A stretch of 64,000 nt of DNA from Cyanobium sp. AMD-g (GCF_024346395.1 NZ_JAGQCW010000002.1:124001-188000), one strand, 5' to 3'. Counted from the stretch's first letter, positions 45,381 to 54,902 are shown. The notes: a model not told the origin generated them from the letters alone. Translations and numbers: made by a program.

Positions 45381-46645
45381 GCCGCCAGCGCCTGCCCCGC
45401 CAGCCAGCCCGAACTCCAGCAGTGCTGGAAGTTGAAGCCACCTGTCACCCCGTCCACATCCAGCAGCTCCCCCACCAGGAACAGCCCCGGCTGAACCCGG
45501 CTCTCCATCGTGGCCAGGTTGACTTCCGACAGGGGGATACCCCCGGCGGTCACGAACTCCTCGCCGAAGGGTCCCCGGCCTGAGATCTGGTAACGGCTGT
45601 CCCGCAGCGCGGTGACCAGGGCCTGCTCGCTGCGGCGGGGCAGATCGGCCCAGCGGAGGCTGGCGTCGACCCCTCCCAGGGCCAGCAGGTGCAGCCAGAG
45701 TCGGCGGCTGAGGTCGGGCCACGGGCGCCAGTTGCCAAGCTGACGGCGGGCCTGGTCACGGCGGGCATCGGCAAACCACCCCTCCAGCTCCACCGGCTTG
45801 CGGCCACCGGTCCAGTCGACCCGGAGCTCGGCCCGGTAGCGGCGTTCCCGCAGGGCGCGGGCGGCGAAGGCCGTGAGCCGCAGGGTGGCCGGACCACTGA
45901 GGCCCCAGTGGGTGATCAGCACCGGCCCCCGTTGCCGCTGGGGCTTGGTGGCGGTGGCGATTCCCGGCAGGGGGATGAGCAGCAACTCCAGCTGCACCGG
46001 GTCCATGGCCACCCCGGCCAGGTCCACCAGGGGGTGGTCGGCCAGGGTGAGGGTGAACAGGGAGGGCACCGGCGCCACCAGGCCATGGCCCAGGGAGGCG
46101 GCGATGCGGAGGCCACTGGGGTGGCTGCCCGTGGCCAGCACCAGCTGCTCGGCCTCCAGCTCGGCCCCCGAGCGCAACCGCAGCCGGAAGCCTCCGGCGG
46201 GGAGGGCCTGGGCCGTCTGGCCCGCCTGGGCCGTGTGCAGCACCACCCCGGTGGCGATCGCCGCCCGGCGGAGGGTCTCAACCACCGAGCTGGAGCGGTT
46301 GGAGCGGGGGAACAGGCGGCCGTCGGGCTCCTCCACCAGCTCAAGGCCGTGGGCCTGGAACCAGGCCACCGTATCGCTGGTGGCGAAACGCGAGAAGGGC
46401 CCCCGCAGGGCCTTGCCGCCACGGGGATAGTGATCCACCAGCTGCCGCGGATCCCAGCAGGCGTGGGTGACGTTGCAGCGACCACCACCGCTGATCAGCA
46501 CCTTGTGCAGCGGTTCGGGGGTGGACTCCAGCAGCAGCACGCCCCCGGGGAAGCGGCCGGTGGCCGCTTCGGCCGCCGCAATGGCGGCCATGAAGCCCGC
46601 CGGACCACCTCCCACCACCACCACGGAGGCACGGCTAGGCAGCAT
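45362..46645 (-). CDS. HI0933-family FAD-dependent oxidoreductase
   Basis: The 427-residue product is a flavoprotein of the HI0933/YhiN type. It has the FAD motif VVVVGGGPAGFMAAI, GGGRCNVTH, and the C-terminal LVGELLDVDGVTGGFNFQ that closes over FAD. The reaction of this family is not settled. Its start codon is only 6 bases from that of the divergent dus gene. Confidence 0.88.
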   Translation of the reverse strand: MLPSRASVVVVGGGPAGFMAAIAAAEAATGRFPGGVLLLESTPEPLHKVLISGGGRCNVTHACWDPRQLVDHYPRGGKALRGPFSRFATSDTVAWFQAHGLELVEEPDGRLFPRSNRSSSVVETLRRAAIATGVVLHTAQAGQTAQALPAGGFRLRLRSGAELEAEQLVLATGSHPSGLRIAASLGHGLVAPVPSLFTLTLADHPLVDLAGVAMDPVQLELLLIPLPGIATATKPQRQRGPVLITHWGLSGPATLRLTAFAARALRERRYRAELRVDWTGGRKPVELEGWFADARRDQARRQLGNWRPWPDLSRRLWLHLLALGGVDASLRWADLPRRSEQALVTALRDSRYQISGRGPFGEEFVTAGGIPLSEVNLATMESRVQPGLFLVGELLDVDGVTGGFNFQHCWSSGWLAGQALAAQRTCS

Positions 46646-46651
46646 GGGGCG

Positions 46652-47674
46652 ATGGAGCACAACTACCGCTTCAGTGTGGCGCCCATGCTGGACTGCACCG
46701 ATCGGCACTTCCGGGTGCTGATGCGGCAGGTCAGCCGGCACTGCCTGCTCTATTCGGAGATGGTGGTGGCCCGGGCGCTGCACCACATCGCCCGAGACGG
46801 CTCCGCCTCCCGGATGGGGGAACGGCAGCAGCGGCTGGAGCGGCTGCTGGGGTTCGATCCGATCGAGCACCCGCTGGTGCTGCAGCTGGGGGGCGACGAC
46901 CCGGAGCTGCTGGCGGAGGCCGCTCGCATGGGGGCCGGCTGGGGCTACGACGAAATCAACTTGAACCTGGGCTGCCCCAGCGAAAAGGTGCAGCAGGGCC
47001 GCTTCGGGGCTTGCCTGATGGCGGAGCCGGAGCGGGTGGCCCGCTGCGTGGCGGCAATGGCGGCAGCCACGCCCCTGCCGGTGACGGTGAAGCACCGCAT
47101 CGGCATCGACGCGCGGGATTCCTACGCCGAACTGCTGGCCTTCGTGGACACCCTGGCCGCGGCCGGCGCCGCCCGCTTCGCCGTCCATGCCCGCAAGGCC
47201 TGGCTGAACGGCCTCGATCCGAAGCAGAACCGCACCGTGCCTCCCCTGCGCTGGGATCTGGTGCACCGCCTCAAAGCGGAGCGGCCGGCGCTGCGGATCG
47301 AACTGAACGGCGGCCTTGAGGAGCTGGCCCCCTGCCGGGAGCAGCTGGCCTGGGTGGATGGGGTGATGGTGGGAAGGGCCGCCTACGCCCACCCCCTGCG
47401 CTGGGCAGGGGTGGACCGGCAGATCTTCGGGGATGGGGGCGCCGAGGAGGCCCGGGCCTCGACGGTGCTCCGGGGGGTGCTGCCCCACACGGAGCGCTGG
47501 TGCGCCGCGGGCGGACGGCTGTGGCCGATCGCCCGGCACCTGGTGCAGGTGGTGGAAGGGGTCAGCGGGGCGCGCGGCTGGCGCGGCTGGCTGACCCGGG
47601 AGGCCGGCCAGGCCGGCGCCGGCCCAGAGGTGCTGGAGGCCGCTGCCAGGCAGCTGGAGGAACGGGGCCTGTGA
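46652..47674 (+). CDS. tRNA-dihydrouridine synthase (DusA-type)
   Basis: This FMN enzyme reduces specific uridines in tRNA. The 340-residue product has APMLDCTDRHFR, NLNLGCPSEKVQQG, the catalytic Cys121 in RFGACLM and ELNGGLEEL. The layout fits the DusA group. The ATG at 46652 is the natural start. It is head-to-head with the flavoprotein gene. Confidence 0.93.
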   Translation: MEHNYRFSVAPMLDCTDRHFRVLMRQVSRHCLLYSEMVVARALHHIARDGSASRMGERQQRLERLLGFDPIEHPLVLQLGGDDPELLAEAARMGAGWGYDEINLNLGCPSEKVQQGRFGACLMAEPERVARCVAAMAAATPLPVTVKHRIGIDARDSYAELLAFVDTLAAAGAARFAVHARKAWLNGLDPKQNRTVPPLRWDLVHRLKAERPALRIELNGGLEELAPCREQLAWVDGVMVGRAAYAHPLRWAGVDRQIFGDGGAEEARASTVLRGVLPHTERWCAAGGRLWPIARHLVQVVEGVSGARGWRGWLTREAGQAGAGPEVLEAAARQLEERGL

Positions 47675-47702
47675 CGCTGATCAGCCTGGGTTCCCGCTCG
47701 CT

Positions 47703-48230
47703 TCAGCCCTCGGCGCCGCCGTAATCGCCGCCACCGCCATACTCACCACCACTGCCACCGGTGCGGCGCCGGCGCGAACGACCCGCTTCGAAGGCGTCGG
47801 GGGCGCCACCGCCAGCGCCTGCAGCACCGCCGCCACCGTAGCTGCGGTCTTCCCAGCCCTTGGCACCGGAACCCCGATCGCCGCCGCCGCCATAGCCGCC
47901 ACCACCGCCGTAACCGCCGCCGCCGCCATAACCGCCGCCGCCGTAACCGCCGCCACCCCGGCGCGGGGCGCCACCGCCGCCACCACCACTACGGGGTTCG
48001 GCCTTGTTGATGCGCAGGGGACGGCCCATCAGCTCGGCGCCCTGGAGGGCATCAATGGCCCGGGTCTCGGTCTCAGCGTCGGCCATCTCGACGAAGGCGA
48101 AGCCCCGCTTGCGGCCGGTGTCACGCTCCAGCGGCAGGGAGCAGTTGACCACGGCTCCAAAGGGAGCAAACAACTCAGCCACGTCCTCCTGCTCAGCGCG
48201 GAAGGGAAGATTGCCGACGAAAATACTCAC
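47703..48230 (-). CDS. RRM-domain RNA-binding protein with glycine-rich tail
   Basis: The 175-residue product has one RRM with RNP2 IFVGNL (residues 3-8) and RNP1 KRGFAFVEM (41-49). A glycine-rich tail of YGGGG-type repeats and Arg-rich patches takes up the C-terminal half. Such Rbp proteins of cyanobacteria respond to cold and help localise thylakoid mRNAs. The GTG at 48230 gives the conserved MSIFVGNLPF start. The tail is prone to length change by slippage. Confidence 0.93.
   Translation of the reverse strand: MSIFVGNLPFRAEQEDVAELFAPFGAVVNCSLPLERDTGRKRGFAFVEMADAETETRAIDALQGAELMGRPLRINKAEPRSGGGGGGAPRRGGGGYGGGGYGGGGGYGGGGGYGGGGDRGSGAKGWEDRSYGGGGAAGAGGGAPDAFEAGRSRRRRTGGSGGEYGGGGDYGGAEG
47878..47960 (-). 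repeat. Glycine-codon tandem repeat in the RRM protein tail
   Basis: On the plus strand this reads as repeated CCGCCGCC(G/A)CC units with TAA or ATA insertions, which encode Gly-rich YGGGG repeats on the minus strand. It is coding sequence, not a CRISPR array or an insertion sequence. Confidence 0.7.
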
Positions 48231-48359
48231 TGACCGATGAGGGGGAACCGATGGCGCGCGCAGGCGCCTGAGACCCGCCAAGGTTAGACGGAGACGCGCG
48301 ATTCCAACGCCTGCCCGCCCAGCCAGCGCCAGGGGGCCAGGGGCGGATGGGGGAGCGCC

Positions 48360-49760
48360 TCACGGGGTCGAACCGAGCCGCTCCCGGGCCTGCCGCAGTT
48401 GCTCCGCCACCCGCTCGAAGCCGGTGCCACCTTCGCTGCGCCGTGCGGCCACCACCTGCCGCGGCGCGATCACGGCATGGATGTCCGCCTCGAAGGCGGG
48501 ATGCAGCTCCTGCCAGCGCTCCAGGGGCAGATCGGCCAGCAGCCGCTGTTCCGCCAGGCAGGCCTTCACCAGCCCGCCGACGAGCTGATAAGCCTCCCGA
48601 AAGGGCACACCCCGGGCCACCAGATAGTCGGCCACATCGGTGGCGTTGGAGTAATCGGCGGCCACGGCGGCCTCCAGCCGAGCGGGCCGGAACGCGAGCC
48701 CCTCCTCGAACAGCACGGCCATCGCTTCGAGGCAATCGAGGCAGGTGCGCACCCCGTCGAAGAGGGCTTCCTTGTCTTCCTGGAAGTCCTTGTTGTAGGC
48801 GAGGGGCAGACCCTTGATCATCGTGAGAAGCCCGATCAGATGGCCGAAGACGCGGCCGCTCTTGCCGCGCACCAGTTCGGGCACATCGGGGTTCTTTTTC
48901 TGGGGCATCAGGCTGCTGCCGGTGGCGCAGCGGTCGGTGAGCCCCACGAAGCCGAATTCCTCGCTGGCCCAGAGGATCACCTCCTCCGCCAGGCGGCTGA
49001 GGTGGGCCATCACCAGAGACAGGGCCGCCATTGTCTCGACGGTGAAGTCGCGATCACTCACCGCATCGAGGCTGTTGGCGTAGATCGCCTCGAAGCCCAG
49101 CTCGGCGGCGGTCTGGCGGCGATCGATCGGCACCGAGGTCCCCGCCAGGGCCGCCGCCCCGAGGGGGCAGATGTTGACGCGGCGACGCACATCGGCCAGA
49201 CGCTGGCGGTCGCGTTCAGCCATCTCGACGTAGGCCAGCAGGTGGTGGGCCAGGCAGACCGGCTGGGCCCGCTGCAGGTGCGTGTAGCCGGGGATGAGGG
49301 TGTCGGGGTGGGCGTCGGCCTGGACCAGCAGGGCCCGCTCGAAGCGCACCAGGGCGGCATCGATGTGGTCGATGCGGCGCCGCAGCCACAGGCGCAGGTC
49401 GGTGCCCACCTGGTCGTTGCGGCTGCGGCCCGTGTGCAGCTTCTTGCCGAGGGAGCCGAGCCGTTCGGTCAGCCGCCGCTCCACGGCGAAATGCACGTCC
49501 TCCGCCTCGAGGCCCGGCGTGAAGCTGCCGGCGGCCGCCTCGGCCCGGATCGCCTCGAGCCCCTCGATCAGGCGCTCGGCTTCCTCCACGGTGATCACGC
49601 CGCAGCGGCCCAGCATGCGGGCATGGGCGATGGAACCGTCGAGATCCTCCTGCAGCAGGGCGATGTCGAAACCGATCGAGGCGTTGAACCGCTCGATCGC
49701 CGGATGCAGACCCTGTTCGAAGCGATCGCTCCAGGTGGTGGGGGAGGGGTCAGCGGCCAT
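48360..49760 (-). CDS. argH: Argininosuccinate lyase
   Basis: ArgH cleaves argininosuccinate to arginine and fumarate. The 466-residue product has the fumarase-family signature [11 protein letters not shown], the catalytic-histidine segment [10 protein letters not shown] and [18 protein letters not shown] one codon upstream (49763) is also possible. It is followed by a 129-base spacer to the RRM gene, which shows no clear feature. Confidence 0.96.
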   Translation of the reverse strand: MAADPSPTTWSDRFEQGLHPAIERFNASIGFDIALLQEDLDGSIAHARMLGRCGVITVEEAERLIEGLEAIRAEAAAGSFTPGLEAEDVHFAVERRLTERLGSLGKKLHTGRSRNDQVGTDLRLWLRRRIDHIDAALVRFERALLVQADAHPDTLIPGYTHLQRAQPVCLAHHLLAYVEMAERDRQRLADVRRRVNICPLGAAALAGTSVPIDRRQTAAELGFEAIYANSLDAVSDRDFTVETMAALSLVMAHLSRLAEEVILWASEEFGFVGLTDRCATGSSLMPQKKNPDVPELVRGKSGRVFGHLIGLLTMIKGLPLAYNKDFQEDKEALFDGVRTCLDCLEAMAVLFEEGLAFRPARLEAAVAADYSNATDVADYLVARGVPFREAYQLVGGLVKACLAEQRLLADLPLERWQELHPAFEADIHAVIAPRQVVAARRSEGGTGFERVAEQLRQARERLGSTP

Positions 49761-49798
49761 CACGGGGTTCCGGGCAGCCCTTCAGCTTGCCATTCGTC

Positions 49799-51208
49799 TC
49801 AGGTCGGGGGCAGGGAGGGCAGCACCACCCCGTCGCGCACCTTCAGCACCACCATCGAGGCATCGTCCTCGAGGCGGCGGTCGCTGCCGACGAAACGGTC
49901 GAGGCGCTCGAACAGCCGGTCCAGGATCGTCTGGGCCTCATGGGCCGCCCGGCAGGCGCCATGGAAGGCCCGCACCAGCCGCTCCTCATCGAAGCGCTCA
50001 CCGCTGAAGCCACTGGCTTCGGTGACGCCATCGGTGTAATAGAGGATCACATCACCCGGCTCCAGCTGCAGTTCGCCGCAGCCGTATTCCGCCTCGCTCT
50101 GCAGACCGATCAGCAGGCCGGGGGTGTCGAGCCGCTCCACCCGGCCGGTAAGGCGCCGCCACACCAGCGGCGGGTTGTGGGCGGCGTTGGCGTAACGCAG
50201 CAAGCGGGTGCGGGGGTCGTAGTCGGAATAGAAGAGGGTGACGAAGCGGTGCGAGTGGGCCAGGTCCTCCTGGGCCAGCTGGTTGAGGTCGTGGAGGATG
50301 CGATCCGGGGGCAGGCCGCTGAGCACCTCGGCCCGCAGCATGCCCCGCAGCAGGGTCATCAGCAGGCCGGCCGGCACCCCCTTGCCCATCACATCTCCCA
50401 TCACCAGCGCCCAGGGGGCCTGCTCGCGCCGGTGGCCGCTGAGCTGGGGCTGGGTGGGGATGAAGTCGTAGTAGTCGCCGCCCACCTGGAAGGCCGGACG
50501 GCAGAGGGCCGCCAGCTCGACGCCATCGATCACGGGGCAGTGGTCAGGGAGCAGCTGGGACTGGACTTCGGCGCCAATGCTCAGCTGGCGGTCGAGCCGT
50601 TCATGGCGGCGCCGGTCCTGCTGCAGCACCTCGTTCTCCAGGGCCACGCCTGTGAGGTCGGCCACCAGCTGGAGGTGGCGGCGGCGCACGTCACTCCAGC
50701 TGTAGCCGCGCCGGCCGCTGAACACGTACAGCCGGCCCCGCTGGCGACTGCGGGCCACCACGGAAGTGGCGAACACCTGCTGGGCGCCGAGCAGGCGCTG
50801 GACCAGGGGGTCGAGCAGCACCGCGACGGCCTCATCACCCTCCTGGTTCTGGAGCTGGCCATCGGGCAGGGCGGCCAGCTGGCGCAGCACCTCGGCACTG
50901 CGCTCACCGGCGGTGGCCTGGAGCTGCTCGCGCCAGAGCCGGCCATCGGCATGGAACACCACCAGCAGGCTGCCTTCGGCCTCCACCAGCCGGGCGGCCA
51001 CCAGGGGCACCAGCTCAAGGAAACGCTTGAGGTTGGTGTAGCTGCGCAGGGCGAACGACAGCGACGCCAGCAGCTCCTGGTTGCGGCGCTGTTCCCGGCC
51101 GAGGCTGTCGAGCAGCTGGCGCAGCGAGGCCGTGAGCGACGGCCCCCGATCGGGTGACGGGGACGGTACGGAGGTGGAGAGGGGCTGCGGGGGCGGCTGG
51201 CTGCTCAC
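49799..51208 (-). CDS. RsbU-like PP2C/SpoIIE-family phosphatase with GAF domain
   Basis: The product (469 residues from the GTG at 51208, 477 from a TTG at 51232) has a GAF-like sensor region (about residues 50-205). A SpoIIE/RsbU serine phosphatase domain follows, with FQVGGDYYDF, MGDVMGKGVPAGLLM, NAAHNPPLVW, YYTDGVTEA and DDASMVVLKV. All metal-binding aspartates are present. In bacteria these phosphatases switch partner-switching anti-anti-sigma systems, but no RsbV/RsbW gene is near. The input signal is unknown. Confidence 0.9.
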   Translation of the reverse strand: MSSQPPPQPLSTSVPSPSPDRGPSLTASLRQLLDSLGREQRRNQELLASLSFALRSYTNLKRFLELVPLVAARLVEAEGSLLVVFHADGRLWREQLQATAGERSAEVLRQLAALPDGQLQNQEGDEAVAVLLDPLVQRLLGAQQVFATSVVARSRQRGRLYVFSGRRGYSWSDVRRRHLQLVADLTGVALENEVLQQDRRRHERLDRQLSIGAEVQSQLLPDHCPVIDGVELAALCRPAFQVGGDYYDFIPTQPQLSGHRREQAPWALVMGDVMGKGVPAGLLMTLLRGMLRAEVLSGLPPDRILHDLNQLAQEDLAHSHRFVTLFYSDYDPRTRLLRYANAAHNPPLVWRRLTGRVERLDTPGLLIGLQSEAEYGCGELQLEPGDVILYYTDGVTEASGFSGERFDEERLVRAFHGACRAAHEAQTILDRLFERLDRFVGSDRRLEDDASMVVLKVRDGVVLPSLPPT

Positions 51209-51253
51209 CGAGCGGCCGCAAAGGACACGCAAGGTAGCAGCTACGGATGGGAC

Positions 51254-52813
51254 TCAGGAGGCCAGCAGCGCCTCGACGAACTCGAAGCTGTTGAAAGGCC
51301 GCAGGTCGCGGATGCCCTCGCCGGCCCCGATGAAGCGGATCGGCAGCCCCGCCTCGGAGGCCACCGCCAGGGCGACACCGCCGCGGGCGCTGCCGTCGAG
51401 CTTGGTGAGCACCACCCCGGTAAGGCCGGCGGCGCTGGCGAAAGCCATGGCCTGCCGCAGGCCGTTCTGGCCCTGGCTGGCATCGAGCACCAGCAGCGAC
51501 TCCACCACCGCCTCCGGCGCCAGCTTGGTGATGGTGCGCCGCACCTTGCCCAGTTCCTCCATCAGGTTGTGCTTGGTCTGCAGCCGGCCAGCCGTGTCCA
51601 CCAGCACCAGCTCGGTGCCCTTGGAGCGGGCGGCGCCGATGGCGTCGTAGACGACGGCCGCCGGATCGGCGTTGGCACTGGGGTTGGCCACCACCGTCAC
51701 ACCGCTGCGCTCGCCCCAGACGCTCACCTGCTGCACCGCCGCGGCCCGGAAGGTGTCGGCGGCGGCGATCAGGCAGCTGTAGCCGCTGCGCACCGCCAGG
51801 TTGGCCAGCTTGCCAAGGGTGGTGGTCTTGCCGACCCCGTTCACCCCGACCAGCAGCCAGACGTTGAGCCGCTCGCGCTGGGGGGCCAGCACGACAGTGT
51901 CACCGGCGCGGATGGGGGCGTCCAGCAAGCCGCGCAGCTGCTCCTTGAGGAAGCGCAGGCCTTCGGCCGGATCCACCACCTCCTCGTTGAGGCGACGGCG
52001 CAGGGCTTCGAGCACCTGGTCGGTGGCCTTCACGCCCACATCGGCGCGCAGCAGGGTGGACTCGAGATCGTCGAGCACCGCCGGGGTGAGGGGATCGTCG
52101 CCGAGGTTTTCCAGCAGCTGGGTGACGAAACCCTTGCGGGTCTTCTCGAGGCCGCGGCGCAACCGGCCCAGCCAGTCGATCTCCTCCAGGGACACCTCCT
52201 CGACGCGCCGTCCCTGGGCCGCCAGCACCTCAGCCGACCAGGTGAAGGTGGCATCAAAGGCCCCCAGGCTGGGGTCGGCGGCATCGGCCTCCGCTGCCGC
52301 AGGGGGGGCCGGTGTGGCGGCGGCCGGCGACGCGGACGGGGCGGGCTCGGGGGGGGCGGTGATCTCCTGAAGGCGCTGCTGGCGCTGGGCGGCGGCCTGC
52401 TCCAGCAGGGACAGGCCGGTCGCCACGGTTGGAGCGGCTGGTTCGGGTGTCGGCGGCGGTTCGGGAGAGGGCTCGGGAGCTGCTGGTGCCTCGGCGGCTG
52501 GGGCCGGTTCGGGGGAAGGCGCCGGCGCAGCGGCCTGACTGGCCGCCTCCTGCTGAGCCTTCAGCCGGGCGTAGGCCTGGCGGGCCCAGGCCAGGGCGTC
52601 CTCGTCGACCCCGGGGCCGGCGGGAGTGGGGGGGGCAGGTGCGGACGCGACTGCGGTGGCAGCCGGAGCGACCTCGGACGGGGCCGCGGCTTCAGGCTCG
52701 GACGCAGCCTTCGCGGCTTCGGGCTCGGGCTGGGGCTCCGGCTCCGGCGCGGGTGCGGCGGCGGGCTCCGGGGCGGGCTGGGCCAGCGTCCGTTTGAACC
52801 AATCGAAGACCAT
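51254..52813 (-). CDS. ftsY: Signal recognition particle receptor FtsY
   Basis: FtsY docks SRP-bound ribosomes at the membrane. The 519-residue product has an unusually long Ala/Pro/Glu-rich acidic N-terminal domain (about residues 10-200). The NG GTPase domain follows, with VGVNGVGKTTT, the RAAAVQQ box, VDTAGRL and TKLDGSARGG. The start MVFDWFKRTL is conserved. It lies between nusB and the phosphatase gene on the minus strand. Confidence 0.96.
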   Translation of the reverse strand: MVFDWFKRTLAQPAPEPAAAPAPEPEPQPEPEAAKAASEPEAAAPSEVAPAATAVASAPAPPTPAGPGVDEDALAWARQAYARLKAQQEAASQAAAPAPSPEPAPAAEAPAAPEPSPEPPPTPEPAAPTVATGLSLLEQAAAQRQQRLQEITAPPEPAPSASPAAATPAPPAAAEADAADPSLGAFDATFTWSAEVLAAQGRRVEEVSLEEIDWLGRLRRGLEKTRKGFVTQLLENLGDDPLTPAVLDDLESTLLRADVGVKATDQVLEALRRRLNEEVVDPAEGLRFLKEQLRGLLDAPIRAGDTVVLAPQRERLNVWLLVGVNGVGKTTTLGKLANLAVRSGYSCLIAAADTFRAAAVQQVSVWGERSGVTVVANPSANADPAAVVYDAIGAARSKGTELVLVDTAGRLQTKHNLMEELGKVRRTITKLAPEAVVESLLVLDASQGQNGLRQAMAFASAAGLTGVVLTKLDGSARGGVALAVASEAGLPIRFIGAGEGIRDLRPFNSFEFVEALLAS

Positions 52814-52824
52814 CGCGTTCCTGC

Positions 52825-53451
52825 CTAAACCCTGGCGGCGGTGAAGCGCCGCAGCACACCGTTGATCATGCGTCGCCCCTGGTCGTCGCTGTAGCGGTTG
52901 GCCAGTTCCACCGCCTCGTTGCAGGCCACGGCGGCGGGCGTGGCGAAGTCCTCGAGGTCCACCACCGCCAGCCGCAGGATGTCGCGGTCGACCCGGGGCA
53001 GGCGGGTGAGCCGCCAGCCTTCCATCACCGCGTCGAGACGGCGATCGAGGCCTGCACGGTCGCGCAGCACCGCCTTGGCGCGGGCGATGGCATCAAGCCG
53101 CACGGCGTCCTGGTCGGCCAGGAGCAGAAGACGCGGCAGCTCCAGGCTGGCCGAGAGGCGATTGAGGGCCTGCTCGGCATGGGTGAGGCCGTCCTGCAGG
53201 TGGCGCCGCACCGTGGGCAGCTGCTTCTCGCCCTGGTCCTGCAGCTCGCTGTCGAGCAGCCGCTGCTGGGCCTGCTGCAGATCCTCAGCGGAGCGGTCGA
53301 GGGCCTCACGCACGTGCTGGCTGAGGGTGGTGACGGCCTGCTGCAACAGAACATCAAAAGAGCCGGTGGGGGCTTCGGCCCCACTGCCGCGATCGCTCAC
53401 CTGACCCAGCATCAGCAGGGCCAGTTCACGGGCAAGGGTGCGACTCTGCAT
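52825..53451 (-). CDS. nusB: Transcription antitermination factor NusB
   Basis: NusB joins the rRNA antitermination complex. The 208-residue product has the start MQSRTLARELALLMLG, a middle insertion rich in Gln/Leu and the C-terminal NusB fold with ACNEAVELANRYSDD. The insertion makes it longer than the usual 140-150 residues, which is normal in cyanobacteria. Its ATG overlaps the stop of the DUF502 gene by one base, so the two are translationally coupled. Confidence 0.93.
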   Translation of the reverse strand: MQSRTLARELALLMLGQVSDRGSGAEAPTGSFDVLLQQAVTTLSQHVREALDRSAEDLQQAQQRLLDSELQDQGEKQLPTVRRHLQDGLTHAEQALNRLSASLELPRLLLLADQDAVRLDAIARAKAVLRDRAGLDRRLDAVMEGWRLTRLPRVDRDILRLAVVDLEDFATPAAVACNEAVELANRYSDDQGRRMINGVLRRFTAARV

Positions 53452-54182
53452 CAGGAGGTTTGGGGGGCACGCAGCTGGGCCAGGAGGCTGGCAAAGCTGC
53501 GGTTGGAGTTGGGTTCCCGTTCGTCCGGGCTGACGATGCCGGCGGAGATGATTGTGCGAAAGGCATCCTCCACGCTCAGCTCCAGATCCTTCACCAGCCG
53601 TTCCGGCACCACGGCGTACCAACCGGTGGTGGGGTTGGGGGCGGTGGGAATGAAGACGCTGAGCATCTTCTCGCCGAAATCGGACTGGATGGCGGTGCCG
53701 ATCACTCCGGTGACGAAGCCCACGGCGTAGAGCCCTTCGCGGGGATACTCCACCAGCACCACCCGCCGGAAGCGGCTGGAGTTGCCCTGCAGGAAGGTTT
53801 CCAGCAGCTGCTTGAGGGTCTTGTAGACGGAGCCCGCCAGGGGGATGCGCAGCAGGGTGCCCTCACCGAACTCCAGCAGCCAGCGGCCGACGATGTTGCG
53901 GGCCATCAGGCCGATCAACAGGATGCCCAGCAGGGGCACCAGCAGCCCCACCCCCAGGTTGATCAGGTCCTGGAGGAGGGGGTTGAGGGTGTTGAACGGG
54001 TTGAACTGCTTGGGAATCGAGGTGAGGAACGCCAGCACGAAGCGGCTCACCGTGGTGGCGAGCCAGATCGTGGTGGCCAACGGAATGACCACCAGCAGGC
54101 CGGCGATCAGATCGTTCTTGAGATCCTGCTGCAGCCGGTTGCCCAGGGGCTGGTCGGAACTGGGACTACTGGATGGGACCAA
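53451..54182 (-). CDS. DUF502 membrane protein
   Basis: The 243-residue product has two membrane segments (about residues 25-52 and 68-94) and the family segment GNSSRFRRVVLVEYPREG. PTAPNPTTGWYAVVPE is also typical of DUF502. The function is unknown in bacteria. It overlaps the nusB start by one base. Confidence 0.9.
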   Translation of the reverse strand: MVPSSSPSSDQPLGNRLQQDLKNDLIAGLLVVIPLATTIWLATTVSRFVLAFLTSIPKQFNPFNTLNPLLQDLINLGVGLLVPLLGILLIGLMARNIVGRWLLEFGEGTLLRIPLAGSVYKTLKQLLETFLQGNSSRFRRVVLVEYPREGLYAVGFVTGVIGTAIQSDFGEKMLSVFIPTAPNPTTGWYAVVPERLVKDLELSVEDAFRTIISAGIVSPDEREPNSNRSFASLLAQLRAPQTS

Positions 54183-54236
54183 TGGAAGAAGGGGTCCGTA
54201 GGGGCGAAACCCTAACGGTAACGATCCACGGGGGTC

Positions 54237-54887
54237 TTACAGGACACTGCCGAGGCAAAGGATGGTGAACGCGATGATCAGCACCACCGCGCCAAGCGAT
54301 CCGCCATAGCGGCGCTGGCTGAGGGTGACCTTGCCGGTCTGCTCGGTCTGCTTGAACTGGGTTTCGAGCTGGTCGAGCTGGCGATCGATGAAGGCCCGGG
54401 CCGACTGGGTCTTCTGGGCCTCGGTGGCGCCGGGGGGCACCTGGCCGGTGGCTTCGGCCTGGCGGATCAGCTGCTGCAGCAGGGCGGGATCCTTGCTCTG
54501 CTGGCGGGCCATCTCCAGCTGGCCGCGCTTGGAGGCGATCTGCTGCTCGTTCTGCTGCTGCATCTGCTGGTCACCACCGAAGGTGATCGGCAGGGAGGCG
54601 GTCAGCAGAACAGCCAGCAGACCACTGATGATGCAGACCGTCCAGAGGACGGGCGTGCGCCCCTCCGACTGGTCTTCCAGGCGGGAGGAGAGGTACATGA
54701 GCAGCAGACCGATCAGAGCCATGGGGGCCTGGCTGATCAGCCGCTCCACCACCAGCTGGCGGAACGCCTCCTGCTCCCAGTCCCAGAGGCTGAGGACGGC
54801 GACCAGCTGCAGGATGAGCAGCACCACCAGGGTGAGGCCCATCCAGCGCAGCAGCGGGCTGAAACGGGAGGAGGAAACGGCAGCCAC
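54237..54887 (-). CDS. HpsJ-like membrane protein
   Basis: The 216-residue product has membrane segments near residues 16-35, 55-67, 80-100 and 197-214. A Gln/Lys-rich coiled coil lies between them (QQMQQQNEQQIASKRGQLE, FIDRQLDQLETQFKQ). This arrangement fits the HpsJ family linked to hormogonium polysaccharide in filamentous strains; in a unicellular strain the role must differ. Assignment is by layout. Confidence 0.6.
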   Translation of the reverse strand: MAAVSSSRFSPLLRWMGLTLVVLLILQLVAVLSLWDWEQEAFRQLVVERLISQAPMALIGLLLMYLSSRLEDQSEGRTPVLWTVCIISGLLAVLLTASLPITFGGDQQMQQQNEQQIASKRGQLEMARQQSKDPALLQQLIRQAEATGQVPPGATEAQKTQSARAFIDRQLDQLETQFKQTEQTGKVTLSQRRYGGSLGAVVLIIAFTILCLGSVL

Positions 54888-54902
54888 TCAGGGGGGGTCG
54901 GG

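Noticed and set aside
47860-47997. Repeats resembling a CRISPR array
   Set aside because: The repeats are short glycine codon blocks inside the RRM protein gene, with no spacers of constant length and no cas genes nearby.
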